64,000 nucleotides of DNA, from assembly GCA_041485885.1 (NCBI GenBank), contig JBGPKL010000001.1:147402-211401 (forward strand). Direction: 5' to 3'. Positions within the stretch are counted from its first letter, which is position 1, and the number at the start of each line of letters is the position of its first letter. The notes beneath the pieces were generated by a model. The model saw nothing but the letters and a program-made list of their open reading frames with translations, was not told the DNA's origin and ran no database searches. The position numbers and the translations under genes were made by a program. The DNA comes from JACQFZ01 sp041485885. GTDB lineage: Bacteria > Pseudomonadota > Gammaproteobacteria > Acidiferrobacterales > Sulfurifustaceae. Positions 17,255 through 25,596 of this stretch are shown piece after piece.

Positions 17255-18535
17255 ATGGCGCAGAGAGCTCCGGTCGAGAGGAATCAATTGCCTAAAACCG
17301 CGCTCGTGGTGGACGACTCGCGCGTCGCGCTCTTGAGCTTAGCTCGGCTGCTAAAGGCACAGGGGCTGATGGTCGATGTCGTGGAGTCCGGCCCTGAAGC
17401 ACTCGACTATCTCAGATTGAATCCGCCGCCCGCCGCCATTTTCCTCGATCACATGATGCCCGGCATGGACGGCTTCGAAACGCTGGGTGCGATCAAGGCT
17501 ACGCACGCGATGTCCGCGATTCCGGTGGTGATGTATACGTCGAAGGAGGACGAGGCCTATCTCGACGAGGCACGCGCGCTCGGCGCCGCCGGCGTGCTAC
17601 GGAAGCCGGCGCACGCGCTTGCCGTGGATCGAATTCTCATGTCGCTGCAAATTTCCCACAATCGAGTCGTCGTGGCGCAGCAGGCAACGGCCAACACACA
17701 GCGTGTGGCGCGCGGCGGAGACATCACCGTGCCGATCAATCCTGCGCGACTTTCCGCGCCGGTAGTTCCGTTCGCGCCACCGCGAGCGCACGTGCCGCCG
17801 CCTGTTGCCGTTGAACCGCCTGCCGCGCGCCGAGGCGGCCCGGCGAAATTTCTGGGATGGATATTGTTTTTCGGATTGTTAGCCGCCGCCGCATGGTGGT
17901 CCTTGACGCTGTACCGCGAGCTCGAGCAGGCGCGCGATCAGTTGGCCGCGGATAACGCACATCTCAAGGCGGTGGAGGTGCGCCGTTTGACCGCGGAAAA
18001 AACCGCGGCTCTCGTCGAAACGCCCCCGCAAGCGCCCAGTTCCGCCGAGCCGAGCCGAGCGCTGCTTGAAACGATCGCGTGGTCGCTCAACCAACAGAGT
18101 CGTTATGACTTCGGTGAGATCCCGTTCAACGATACGCGGTTGCAACTGGTGCGCGAATTGGTCTCGCGTCTCGCCGAAGCCGGCTTCCGTGGCACCGTGC
18201 GGCTCGAAGGGCATTTGGGCGACTTCTGCATCGTGCGCGACGAGCAAGGCGGGAATCGCTTACCGGCCCCCGGCACGTTGTTCTCCGGTTGCGAGGTTTT
18301 GACTTTCCCCCCGGGAGAAGCAGTGCGCCTCGCACAGCGCCAATCGGAAGCGTTCGCGCGCTTTCTCAACGAGCAAGCGGCGGCGCGCGGGCCGATTGAA
18401 GTCAACATCGTTTCACACGGTGCGAGCCGCCCGTTTCAGCGTTATCCCGATCACGCAACGACGGCGAGCGAATGGAACGCGATCGCGCGGCTCAATCAGC
18501 GCGTGGAAATTGCGCTCGTGCCGGCGACGCGCTGA
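17255..18535 (+). CDS. Membrane-tethered response regulator with OmpA-like C-terminal domain
   Basis: A 426-residue protein with an unusual architecture. Residues 14-130 form a receiver domain with the acidic pair Asp20/Asp21, phospho-acceptor Asp65 in LDHMMPGMDG, Thr95 and Lys117. A Pro/Ala-rich linker leads to one membrane helix (about residues 199-219) and a short coiled coil. The C-terminal 130 residues end in ARLNQRVEIAL, which resembles the NRRVEI end of OmpA-like peptidoglycan-associated domains. So a cytoplasmic phosphorylation switch seems to be tethered to a periplasmic domain. No DNA-binding or enzymatic output domain is present. I chose ATG 17255; an in-frame start 14 codons earlier precedes no recognisable sequence. 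No histidine kinase gene is nearby. Confidence 0.8.
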   Translation: MAQRAPVERNQLPKTALVVDDSRVALLSLARLLKAQGLMVDVVESGPEALDYLRLNPPPAAIFLDHMMPGMDGFETLGAIKATHAMSAIPVVMYTSKEDEAYLDEARALGAAGVLRKPAHALAVDRILMSLQISHNRVVVAQQATANTQRVARGGDITVPINPARLSAPVVPFAPPRAHVPPPVAVEPPAARRGGPAKFLGWILFFGLLAAAAWWSLTLYRELEQARDQLAADNAHLKAVEVRRLTAEKTAALVETPPQAPSSAEPSRALLETIAWSLNQQSRYDFGEIPFNDTRLQLVRELVSRLAEAGFRGTVRLEGHLGDFCIVRDEQGGNRLPAPGTLFSGCEVLTFPPGEAVRLAQRQSEAFARFLNEQAAARGPIEVNIVSHGASRPFQRYPDHATTASEWNAIARLNQRVEIALVPATR

Positions 18536-18539
18536 ACGT

Positions 18540-19454
18540 TCACGCGCCCGCGAGCCAGTCGCGCGGTTTCAGGAAATATTCGTACAGCCGCGCTTCCGCG
18601 CTGCCGGGCTCCGGCTGCCAGTCGTAGCGCCACGTCACCAGCGGCGGCAGGGATACCAGGATCGATTCCGTGCGACCGCCGGACTGTAGACCGAAGAGCG
18701 TGCCGCGGTCGTAGACGAAGTTGAACTCCACATAACGCCCACGGCGGTAGAGTTGGAAATCGCGCTCACGCTCGCCGTGTGGGACGTTCTTGCGCCGCTG
18801 CACGATCGGTAGGTACGCCTTTAGGTAGTGCTCTGCAACGCTCTTCATGAAACCGAAGCAATGCTCGAAGCCGCGCTCGGTTAAATCGTCGAAGAACAAG
18901 CCCCCGATGCCGCGCGGCTCCTGCCGGTGCTTGATGAAAAAATATTCATCGCACCATTTTTTGAAGCGCGCATGATAATCCGCGCCGAACGGATCGCACG
19001 CCGCTTTCGCCTGGCGGTGCCAATGCACGCAGTCCTCGTCGAAGCCGTAGTACGGCGTGAGATCGAAGCCGCCGCCGAACCACCACACCGGCTCCGCGTC
19101 CGGCTTTTCGGCTTGAAAGAAACGCACGTTGCAATGCGACGTCGGGACGTACGGATTGCGCGGATGCATGACGATCGAAGCACCGAGGGCTTGGAAGGTG
19201 CGGCCGGCAAGCTCCGGCCGCTGCGTCGTCGCCGAGGCGGGCAGACCGGTGCCATGCACGTGGGAGAAATTGACGCCGCCGTGCTCGAAGACCTTTCCCG
19301 CGATGACGCGCGTGCGCCCGCCCCCGCCGCCGGGACGCTCCCAGCGGTCTTCGCGAAAACGCGCGACGCCGTCCTCGCGCTCGAGCGCCGCGCAAATGCG
19401 ATCTTGCAGATCGATTAGGTAAGCTCTGACGGAATCGACCGCTGTGCTCGCCAT
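18540..19454 (-). CDS. hemF: Oxygen-dependent coproporphyrinogen III oxidase
   Basis: A 304-residue enzyme that decarboxylates coproporphyrinogen III to protoporphyrinogen IX using oxygen. Family motifs include GGVNFSHVHG, HPRNPYVPTSHCNVRFF, WWFGGGFDLTPYYG, RGIGGLFFDD and FNFVYDRGT. ATG 19454 is preferred to an in-frame ATG 13 codons upstream, because that would extend into the tsaC stop region. It lies four bases after tsaC, so the two are probably one transcript. The oxygen-dependent form indicates an aerobic lifestyle. Confidence 0.96.
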   Translation of the reverse strand: MASTAVDSVRAYLIDLQDRICAALEREDGVARFREDRWERPGGGGGRTRVIAGKVFEHGGVNFSHVHGTGLPASATTQRPELAGRTFQALGASIVMHPRNPYVPTSHCNVRFFQAEKPDAEPVWWFGGGFDLTPYYGFDEDCVHWHRQAKAACDPFGADYHARFKKWCDEYFFIKHRQEPRGIGGLFFDDLTERGFEHCFGFMKSVAEHYLKAYLPIVQRRKNVPHGERERDFQLYRRGRYVEFNFVYDRGTLFGLQSGGRTESILVSLPPLVTWRYDWQPEPGSAEARLYEYFLKPRDWLAGA

Positions 19455-19458
19455 AGCG

Positions 19459-20001
19459 TCATCCGTCCCGAACCGACTCGCCGGTCGCCGCATCGCGAAT
19501 CGATGTCGGCGCTTTTAGCTCGCCGACGCGTCCCCGCAGGACGTAGTCGATCTCCATGCCGAAGCGGCGCAAGACTTCACGATAACTCCGCGCGGGTTGT
19601 TGGCCCGCGCGATTGACACTCGTCGAGACGATCGCCATGTCCGCGGCGTGACAGAGCCGAGCCGCCTGCGAATGCGCCGTCACGCGCGCCGCGACCCGCG
19701 AATGCCTGCCTACGATCCGGCGCGGCGACCGCCGACTCGGCTCGAGTAACCACGTGTGCGGACCCGGCCAAGTGGCGGCGACATGGGCCGGAATTTCCGC
19801 CGCGTACGGCGCCAACTGATCGAGACTCGCGGCGATAAGGATCAGCCCTTTGTGACTCGGCCGGCGTTTGACGCGCAGCAACCGCGCGACGGCGCGCTCG
19901 TTCAGCGGATCGCAGCCGAGGCCGAAGCAATACTCGGTCGCATAGGCGATGAGCCCGCCCTGCTTCAGCACGTGCACCGCGCGTTCGAGCGAGGCGCGCA
20001 T
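19459..20001 (-). CDS. tsaC: Threonylcarbamoyl-AMP synthase (YrdC/Sua5 domain)
   Basis: A 180-residue YrdC-domain protein that makes threonylcarbamoyl-AMP for t6A modification of ANN-decoding tRNAs. It shows LIAYATEYCFGLGCDP near the N-terminus, the ligand motif KRRPSHKGLILIA, and the STSVN segment. The open frame extends 111 codons further upstream through a GC-rich palindromic repeat and into purE, but that extension is repeat-derived and out of register with any family sequence. ATG 20001 gives the usual short TsaC length. No clear ribosome-binding site precedes it. Confidence 0.9.
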   Translation of the reverse strand: MRASLERAVHVLKQGGLIAYATEYCFGLGCDPLNERAVARLLRVKRRPSHKGLILIAASLDQLAPYAAEIPAHVAATWPGPHTWLLEPSRRSPRRIVGRHSRVAARVTAHSQAARLCHAADMAIVSTSVNRAGQQPARSYREVLRRFGMEIDYVLRGRVGELKAPTSIRDAATGESVRDG

Positions 20002-20024
20002 CAGCAACAACGCTTCCGGCGCCG

Positions 20025-20066
20025 CCCCCTCTCCCCGTCCCTCTCCCGCGAGGGGAGAGGGGGAGC
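20025..20066. repeat. GC-rich palindromic repeat (CCCTCTCCC family), copy A
   Basis: Two tandem runs of CCCTCTCCCC are followed by GCGAGGGGAGAGGG, so the second run pairs with the last segment as a stem with a small GCG-containing loop. It sits between the purE stop and the tsaC start. A near-identical element lies at 24363-24404, inside the dusB coding end. This is a common dispersed element of GC-rich proteobacteria. Confidence 0.8.
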
Positions 20067-20083
20067 CGGTTCGCTGGCGCGTT

Positions 20084-20590
20084 TCATTGACCGAAGCGCT
20101 CCCGGATCGCCTTGTCCTTGGCGGCGATGTCGGCGGCGTTCGCTTTGCGTTCATCGAGCAGTCGCCGCGCGAGCGCGGGGTCGGAGAGGGCGATGATTTG
20201 GGCGGCGAGATACGCGGCGTTCGTTGCGCCGGATTTTCCGATCGCCACGCAGGCGACCGGAATGCCGCCCGGCATCTGCACGGTCGAGAGGAGCGCATCC
20301 TGCCCCTTGAGAGGTCCAGACTCGAGCGGCACACCGATGACCGGTTTCACGGTAAGCGCCGCCACGGCTCCGGCGAGATGCGCCGCCATGCCGGCGGCGG
20401 CGATAAAAACCGCGCAGCCGCGCGCGTCGGCCTCCTTCACATAGGAATGCATCGCGTCGGGCGTGCGATGCGCCGACAGCACGCGTACTTCCCGCGCTAG
20501 GCCGAGTTTATCGAGCGTCTCGATCGCGGCTTGCATCTGCTCGAGATCGGAATCCGAGCCCATGATAATGGCAACGAAAGGTTTGGTCAT
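20084..20590 (-). CDS. purE: N5-carboxyaminoimidazole ribonucleotide mutase
   Basis: A 168-residue PurE. The nucleotide-binding MGSDSDLEQM segment is at the N-terminus, the VRVLSAHRTPDAMHSY motif follows, and AAGMAAHLAGAVAALT and DALLSTVQMPGGIPV are typical of the bacterial class I enzyme. This class isomerises N5-CAIR to CAIR in purine synthesis and needs PurK to make its substrate. No purK is present beside it, although it is commonly adjacent. ATG 20590 is preferred to a TTG seven codons upstream. Confidence 0.93.
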   Translation of the reverse strand: MTKPFVAIIMGSDSDLEQMQAAIETLDKLGLAREVRVLSAHRTPDAMHSYVKEADARGCAVFIAAAGMAAHLAGAVAALTVKPVIGVPLESGPLKGQDALLSTVQMPGGIPVACVAIGKSGATNAAYLAAQIIALSDPALARRLLDERKANAADIAAKDKAIRERFGQ

Positions 20591-20609
20591 GGCGAACAAA
20601 AACCGATGC

Positions 20610-20700
20610 AACCGCAGATGAACGCAGATAAACGCAGATTAAAACAAAACGAAAATCTTCTGTTGTTCTTATCCGCGTTCATCTGCGTTCATCTGCGGTT
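20610..20700. repeat. Palindromic intergenic repeat, copy 2
   Basis: The left arm 20610-20640 carries three units of the form GATGAACGCA/GATAAACGCA. The right arm 20671-20700 is nearly its exact inverse (ATCCGCGTTCATCTGCGTTC and on). The arms are separated by a 30-base AT-rich centre. It occupies most of the purD-purE intergenic space and can fold as a long hairpin on either strand. It is related to the copy at 13189-13272. Confidence 0.85.
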
Positions 20701-20719
20701 TCAATAATTAAAATCAAAT

Positions 20720-21994
20720 CTACTCGCGGGCGATCGCGCGGTAGCCGATATCGCGGCGGTAATGCACGTTCGGCCAGCGGATGCGCTCGGCGATTTCATA
20801 GGCGCGCGCGTGAGCGGCGTTCACTGTAGCGCCCAGCGCCGTGACGCACAACACGCGCCCGCCGTCGGTGACGATCTGGCCGTCGCGCTCGGCGGTGCCC
20901 GCGTGAAATACCTTGGCGTCCGGCGCGTCGGCGGGCAAACCGCTGATGACGTCGCCCTTCTTGTATTCGCCCGGATAGCCGCCAGCGGCCATGACGACAC
21001 CGAGCGCCGCGCGTGCATCCCAGCGCGCGTCGGCGCGATCAAGGTTCCCGGCTAACGCCAGCTCCATCAGCTCGATGAGATCGGATCGCAGCCGCATCAA
21101 AATCGGCTGCGTCTCGGGGTCGCCGAAACGGCAGTTGAACTCGAGCACGTTCGGCGTGCCGTCGGGCGCGATCATGAGACCGGCGTAGAGGAAGCCGGTG
21201 TAGGGATGCCCCGCGCGCGCTAATCCGTCAATGGTCGGTTTGATAACTTCACGCATGATCCGATCGGAAAGGTCTGGCGTTACGACCGCCGCCGGAGAGT
21301 AGGCGCCCATGCCTCCAGTGTTCGGCCCCTGATCCGCGTCGTAGACGCGCTTATGATCCTGCGAGGTTGCGAGTGGAAGCGCGGTCTTTCCATCTACCAT
21401 GACGATGTAGGTGATCTCCTCACCCGTCAGAAATTCTTCGATAACCAAGCGGGCACTAGCCGCGCCCAGCATTTGAATGCTTTGCGCTGCCGCCAAGAAC
21501 TCTTCTCGATTATTGGCGATAACCACTCCTTTGCCGGCGGCCAAACCGTCAGCCTTCAGGACACAGGGAAATCGCACGTCCGGATGATCCGCTAAGAATT
21601 CACTGCTCGCATAGTCCGTCGTCTCGCGGTAGTCGGCCGTTGGAATGTTGTGCTCAAATAGAAAGTTCTTCGCGTAGACTTTCGACCCCTCGAGGCGCGC
21701 GCACGCTGTAGTAGGACCGAAGCACTTGAGTCCGGCGGCGGCAAAGCGGTCTACGATCCCCGCCACCAGCGGCACTTCGGGGCCCACGACGGTGAGATCG
21801 ACGCGCCTCGTTTGGGCGAAGCGAACCAGGGTGTCGATATCATCGGCCGCAATGGCGACGTTCTCGCACTTCGGCTCGCGCGCCGTTCCGGCGTTGCCCG
21901 GCGCGACATAAACGCGCGTCGCGCGCGGCGACTGGGCGATTTTCCACGCCAGCGCGTGCTCGCGCCCGCCGCCGCCGATGATCAGGATCTGCAT
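20720..21994 (-). CDS. purD: Phosphoribosylamine-glycine ligase (GAR synthetase)
   Basis: A 424-residue ATP-grasp enzyme that joins glycine to phosphoribosylamine in purine synthesis. It has the N-terminus ILIIGGGGREHALAWKIAQS, the ATP-grasp loop KADGLAAGKGVVIA, the QDHKRVYDADQGPNTGGMGA motif, and EFNCRFGDPE near the end of the catalytic core. It follows the GNAT and purH genes on the same strand with short gaps, and it is separated from purE by the palindromic repeat. Confidence 0.97.
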   Translation of the reverse strand: MQILIIGGGGREHALAWKIAQSPRATRVYVAPGNAGTAREPKCENVAIAADDIDTLVRFAQTRRVDLTVVGPEVPLVAGIVDRFAAAGLKCFGPTTACARLEGSKVYAKNFLFEHNIPTADYRETTDYASSEFLADHPDVRFPCVLKADGLAAGKGVVIANNREEFLAAAQSIQMLGAASARLVIEEFLTGEEITYIVMVDGKTALPLATSQDHKRVYDADQGPNTGGMGAYSPAAVVTPDLSDRIMREVIKPTIDGLARAGHPYTGFLYAGLMIAPDGTPNVLEFNCRFGDPETQPILMRLRSDLIELMELALAGNLDRADARWDARAALGVVMAAGGYPGEYKKGDVISGLPADAPDAKVFHAGTAERDGQIVTDGGRVLCVTALGATVNAAHARAYEIAERIRWPNVHYRRDIGYRAIARE

Positions 21995-22019
21995 GTGTGC
22001 TTGCGCGAGGCCCGCGGCA

Positions 22020-22445
22020 TCACTTCAATCGTAGACCGAAATGGAAACTCGTAATCACCATGCGCTTGCGAAGATAAAAGCGGTGCGCGTCCTGTCGATG
22101 CGTACCGGAGTCGAGGTGAAATAGATCGCAGCGCTCGTCTCGTGCGCGCTCGACCAACCAATCGAAGAGCTTGTCGCCGTATCCTTTCGACCGGTCCGAC
22201 GCGCGGGTGACGAGATCGTCGACGTACAACGACTTGCCGAATGCCAGCATTTCGAAAATGCGAAAGCCGGCGACCGACTTAATCTCGCCTTCCTCTTCCA
22301 GATACGCGATCTGATAACCCTGCGCCTCTTGGCGATTGACTCGCGCGACAAAGCCGTCGCGCGAAAGATGCGGCCTCAACTCCGCCATGACCGGGAAGCA
22401 ACGCTCGATTTCCGCCGGTGACGCGCAGATGGCGATCGTCACCAT
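22020..22445 (-). CDS. GNAT-family N-acetyltransferase
   Basis: A 141-residue acetyltransferase-like protein. The acetyl-CoA binding region appears as SLYVDDLVTRASDRSKGYGDKL, where the R-x-x-G-x-G/A pattern is R-S-K-G-Y-G, and a typical GNAT C-terminus follows with HLDSGTHRQDAHRFYLRK. The substrate is unknown. It sits between purH (four bases upstream) and purD (25 bases downstream) on the same strand, so it is embedded in a purine operon. I know of no required acetylation step there. Confidence 0.85.
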   Translation of the reverse strand: MVTIAICASPAEIERCFPVMAELRPHLSRDGFVARVNRQEAQGYQIAYLEEEGEIKSVAGFRIFEMLAFGKSLYVDDLVTRASDRSKGYGDKLFDWLVERARDERCDLFHLDSGTHRQDAHRFYLRKRMVITSFHFGLRLK

Positions 22446-22449
22446 GGCT

Positions 22450-24021
22450 CTAATGGCGAAAGTGACGCACGCCGGTGAAGACCATCGCGATATCGTGCTC
22501 GTTCGCCGCGTCGATCACTTCTTGATCCCGCATCGAGCCGCCCGGTTGAATGACCGCGGTGACGCCGACCGCGGCCGCTTGATCGAGCCCGTCGCGAAAC
22601 GGAAAGAAAGCGTCGGACGCCATCACGCTGCCGCGCACATCGAGGCCGGCATCGCGTGCCTTCATCGCGGCGAGACGCGCGCTGTAGACGCGGCTCATCT
22701 GTCCGGCGCCGACGCCGATCGTGCGCAAGTCTTTGCAATAGACGATGGCGTTAGACTTCACGAATTTCACTACGCGCCAGGCGAACAGGAGATCGCGCCG
22801 CTCCGCTTCGTTCGGCGCGCGATGCGTGACCGTCTTGATGTCGTTCGGCGCTACGCCCGCGCGATCCGGGTCCTGCACGAGTAAGCCACCTGCGACCCGC
22901 TTCAAATCCCATCCGATCGGCGCACGTTCGTCCCATTGACCGTATTCGAGCACGCGCACGTTCGGTTTCGTTTTCAACACGGAAAGCGTCGCCGGATCGA
23001 TCTCGGGCGCTAGGATAACTTCGACAAACTGCCGATCGAGGACCGCTCTCGCGCTCGCCGCGTCGAGTGGACGGTTGAAGGCGATGATGCCGCCGTAGGC
23101 CGAGGTCGGGTCGGTGGCGTACGCGCGCTCGTACGCCTCGACGATCGAGGCGGCGACGGCGACACCGCACGGATTCGCGTGTTTGACGATCACGCACGCG
23201 GGTGCGTCGAAGGACTTGACGCATTCGAGGGCGGTATCGGCGTCGGCGATGTTGTTGAACGACAGCTCCTTGCCTTGCAACTGTCGCGCGGTCGCAATGA
23301 TTCCGCTAGCTGCCCGGTGCTCGACGTAGAACGCCGCGCGCTGGTGCGGATTCTCGCCGTAGCGCAGCGACTGCGCGCGCGCGAATTGCAGGCTCAGCGT
23401 GCGCGGAAAATCCTCGCGCGTTCCATCGGGATTGAGTGCGCCGAGATAATTGGCGATCGCGCCGTCGTAGCGCGCGGTATGCTCGAACGCTTTCGTCGCG
23501 AGCCGAAACCGGGTGGCCGCGGTCACGGCATTTTTATGCGCGCGCATTTCATCGAGCACCGTCACGTAATCGGCCGAATCGACGACTACGGTCACCGCGG
23601 CGTGGTTCTTCGCGGCCGCGCGCAACAGCGTCGGCCCGCCGATGTCGATTTGCTCGATCGCCGTCGCGAGATCGCAATGAGGCCGTGCGACGGTCTGCTC
23701 GAAGGGATAGAGATTCACGACGACGAGATCGATCGGCGCGATGTCATGCGCGCGCAACGCTTGCATGTGCGCTTCTATATCGCGTCGCGCGAGGACGCCC
23801 CCGTGCACGCGCGGGTGCAACGTCTTCACGCGCCCGTCGAGCATTTCCGGAAAGCCGGTGTAGTCGGATACTTCGGTAACGGCGATGCCGGCTGCGCGCA
23901 GCAACTGCGCGGTCCCGCCGGTCGATAAGATTTCGACGCCGGCCGCGGCCAGCGCGCGCGCAAATTCAGCGAGGCTAGTCTTGTCGGAAACGCTGATCAG
24001 CGCGCGCTTGATCGCCGCCAT
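22450..24021 (-). CDS. purH: Bifunctional AICAR transformylase / IMP cyclohydrolase
   Basis: A 523-residue enzyme that carries out the last two steps of IMP synthesis. The N-terminal MGS-like cyclohydrolase domain starts with IKRALISVSDKTSLAEFA and has STGGTAQLL and VKTLHPRVHGGVL. The C-terminal transformylase has LRYGENPHQ, KHANPCGVA and the final SDAFFPFRDGLD segment. The frame is open 44 codons upstream, but ATG 24021 is the family start. It follows fis with 56 bases between them. Confidence 0.97.
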   Translation of the reverse strand: MAAIKRALISVSDKTSLAEFARALAAAGVEILSTGGTAQLLRAAGIAVTEVSDYTGFPEMLDGRVKTLHPRVHGGVLARRDIEAHMQALRAHDIAPIDLVVVNLYPFEQTVARPHCDLATAIEQIDIGGPTLLRAAAKNHAAVTVVVDSADYVTVLDEMRAHKNAVTAATRFRLATKAFEHTARYDGAIANYLGALNPDGTREDFPRTLSLQFARAQSLRYGENPHQRAAFYVEHRAASGIIATARQLQGKELSFNNIADADTALECVKSFDAPACVIVKHANPCGVAVAASIVEAYERAYATDPTSAYGGIIAFNRPLDAASARAVLDRQFVEVILAPEIDPATLSVLKTKPNVRVLEYGQWDERAPIGWDLKRVAGGLLVQDPDRAGVAPNDIKTVTHRAPNEAERRDLLFAWRVVKFVKSNAIVYCKDLRTIGVGAGQMSRVYSARLAAMKARDAGLDVRGSVMASDAFFPFRDGLDQAAAVGVTAVIQPGGSMRDQEVIDAANEHDIAMVFTGVRHFRH

Positions 24022-24077
24022 ATCGTAGAGTTGCCGGGATCGGCGAAGCGGCGGCGGCATGCCGGCGCCTACGCCGG

Positions 24078-24317
24078 TCAGTTGAGCTTGTATTGCTTGA
24101 GCTTCTTGCGCAGCGTGTTGCGATTGATGCCGAGGAGCTCCGCCGCGCGACACTGATTACTCTTGACATGGCGCATCACGGCCTCGAGCAACGGTCGCTC
24201 GACTTCGGATATCACCATGTCGTAAACGTCCGTCGTCTTCTCGCCGTTCAAATCGTGAAAATACCGCTCGAGCGAATTCCTGACATGTGTAGACAGCAGG
24301 ACTTTGCGCTCTTTCAT
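24078..24317 (-). CDS. fis: Fis-family DNA-binding protein
   Basis: A 79-residue Fis homologue, shorter than E. coli Fis (98). The C-terminal helix-turn-helix NQCRAAELLGINRNTLRKKL is very well conserved. The N-terminal beta-hairpin arm is present but short. Fis is an abundant nucleoid protein that bends DNA and activates stable RNA promoters. Its ATG overlaps the dusB stop (ATGA), preserving the dusB-fis operon of E. coli and Pseudomonas. Confidence 0.95.
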   Translation of the reverse strand: MKERKVLLSTHVRNSLERYFHDLNGEKTTDVYDMVISEVERPLLEAVMRHVKSNQCRAAELLGINRNTLRKKLKQYKLN

Positions 24318-25390
24318 GCCGCGAGCTCTGCCAGCCGTGATTTAAAGGTATCGCTCTCTTCGCCCCTCTCCCTCATTCCCTCTCCCGCGGAGGGGAGAGG
24401 GAGGCGAGCCGAGCGCGCTGCGCGCGGTTCGATACACTCGAAGAATTCGTGGACCATGCTGAGCTGGTCCGCCATCGTGTCGACTTGATTGATCCGATGG
24501 CGAAACAGGGCGCCGCCGGCGAGCCCCTTGCTGTACCAAGAGATGTGCTTGCGCGCCATGCGTACGCCGGTGTAATCGCCGTAGAACGCGTATAGGTTCG
24601 CGAGATGGTTGAGCAGCGTATCGCGCACCTCGGCCGCGGGCGGTGGCGGCAGGCGCGAGCCAGTCGCGAGAAAGTGAGAAATTTCCCTGAAAATCCAGGG
24701 ATTTCCTTGCGCGGCGCGCCCGATCATTACGGCATCGGCGCCTGTCTGGCGCAGGACTTCGGCGGCTTTTTCCGGGGTGGCGATATCGCCGTTCGCGACA
24801 ACCGGAATCTTCACCGCTCGCTTAATCTCGGCGATGGTGTCGTATTCGGCTTCGCCTTGGAACAGGTCCGCGCGCGTGCGCCCATGCACGGCGAGCGCTT
24901 GTATTCCGCTCTCTTCGGCGATGCGCGCGATGCGCGCGCCGTTTCGATGGGTGTGATCCCAGCCGGTGCGTATTTTCAGCGTGACGGGTAGCGATACCGC
25001 TTTGACGACGGCTTCCAAGATACGGCTTACCAAGGATTCATGCTGCAACAAGGCCGAGCCGGCCATGACGTTGCAAACTTTTTTTGCGGGACAACCCATG
25101 TTGATATCGATGATCTGTGCTCCACGATCCATGTTGTAGCGCGCGGCCTCCGCCATCATGGCGGGATCCGCGCCGGCGATTTGCACGGTGCGCGGCTCAT
25201 CCTCGCCGGTATGGTCCGCACGCCGTCGCGTTTTGTCGCTGCCCCAGAGTAACGAATTCGACGATACCATCTCCGATGCCGCCATGCCGGCGCCGAGCTG
25301 TTTGCACAGCTGCCGAAAGGGTCGATCGGTGACGCCCGCCATCGGTGCGAGAAATAAATTGTTCCGCAATTCGTAAAGTCCGATTCTCAT
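24314..25390 (-). CDS. dusB: tRNA-dihydrouridine synthase B with repeat-derived C-terminal tail
   Basis: A 358-residue FMN flavoprotein that reduces uridine to dihydrouridine in tRNA. It has NLFLAPMAGVTDRPFRQL at the N-terminus, the catalytic cysteine in NMGCPAKKVCN, VHGRTRADLFQG, and the FMN phosphate region VVANGDIATPEKA. It is 25-35 residues longer than usual. The extra C-terminus (from about residue 318, PLPSAGEGMRERGEE) is encoded by a copy of the GC-rich palindromic repeat, so it is a tail created by repeat insertion. Its stop overlaps fis. Confidence 0.93.
   Translation of the reverse strand: MRIGLYELRNNLFLAPMAGVTDRPFRQLCKQLGAGMAASEMVSSNSLLWGSDKTRRRADHTGEDEPRTVQIAGADPAMMAEAARYNMDRGAQIIDINMGCPAKKVCNVMAGSALLQHESLVSRILEAVVKAVSLPVTLKIRTGWDHTHRNGARIARIAEESGIQALAVHGRTRADLFQGEAEYDTIAEIKRAVKIPVVANGDIATPEKAAEVLRQTGADAVMIGRAAQGNPWIFREISHFLATGSRLPPPPAAEVRDTLLNHLANLYAFYGDYTGVRMARKHISWYSKGLAGGALFRHRINQVDTMADQLSMVHEFFECIEPRAARSARLPLPSAGEGMRERGEESDTFKSRLAELAA
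24363..24404. repeat. GC-rich palindromic repeat, copy B, inside the dusB coding end
   Basis: It has the same composition as copy A: two runs of CCCTCTCCC-like sequence followed by GCGGAGGGGAGAGGGAGG. It lies within the last 80 bases of dusB and is translated. No frame disruption results, because fis still overlaps the dusB stop. Confidence 0.8.
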
Positions 25391-25596
25391 GTCGGATCTT
25401 TCTCTACCCTAGCTACTCGGCGGGGGCCGAATCATAACCAAAAATTCTCCGTGTGGGGAAGAGGCGAGCGACAAAAGGAAAAACGAACGTCGGGTCGGCG
25501 CGCGCCCGCAACCAATCCGAAATTGCTTGACAGCTTCATCCGGTAGTGGTGAGCGAAGCGGAGGAGCGCCGCACGGCGACCGCGCGATGTGCCGAA

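Noticed and set aside
20002..20334. A 111-codon upstream extension of tsaC
   Set aside because: It runs through a palindromic repeat and antiparallel to no family sequence; TsaC starts normally at 20001.
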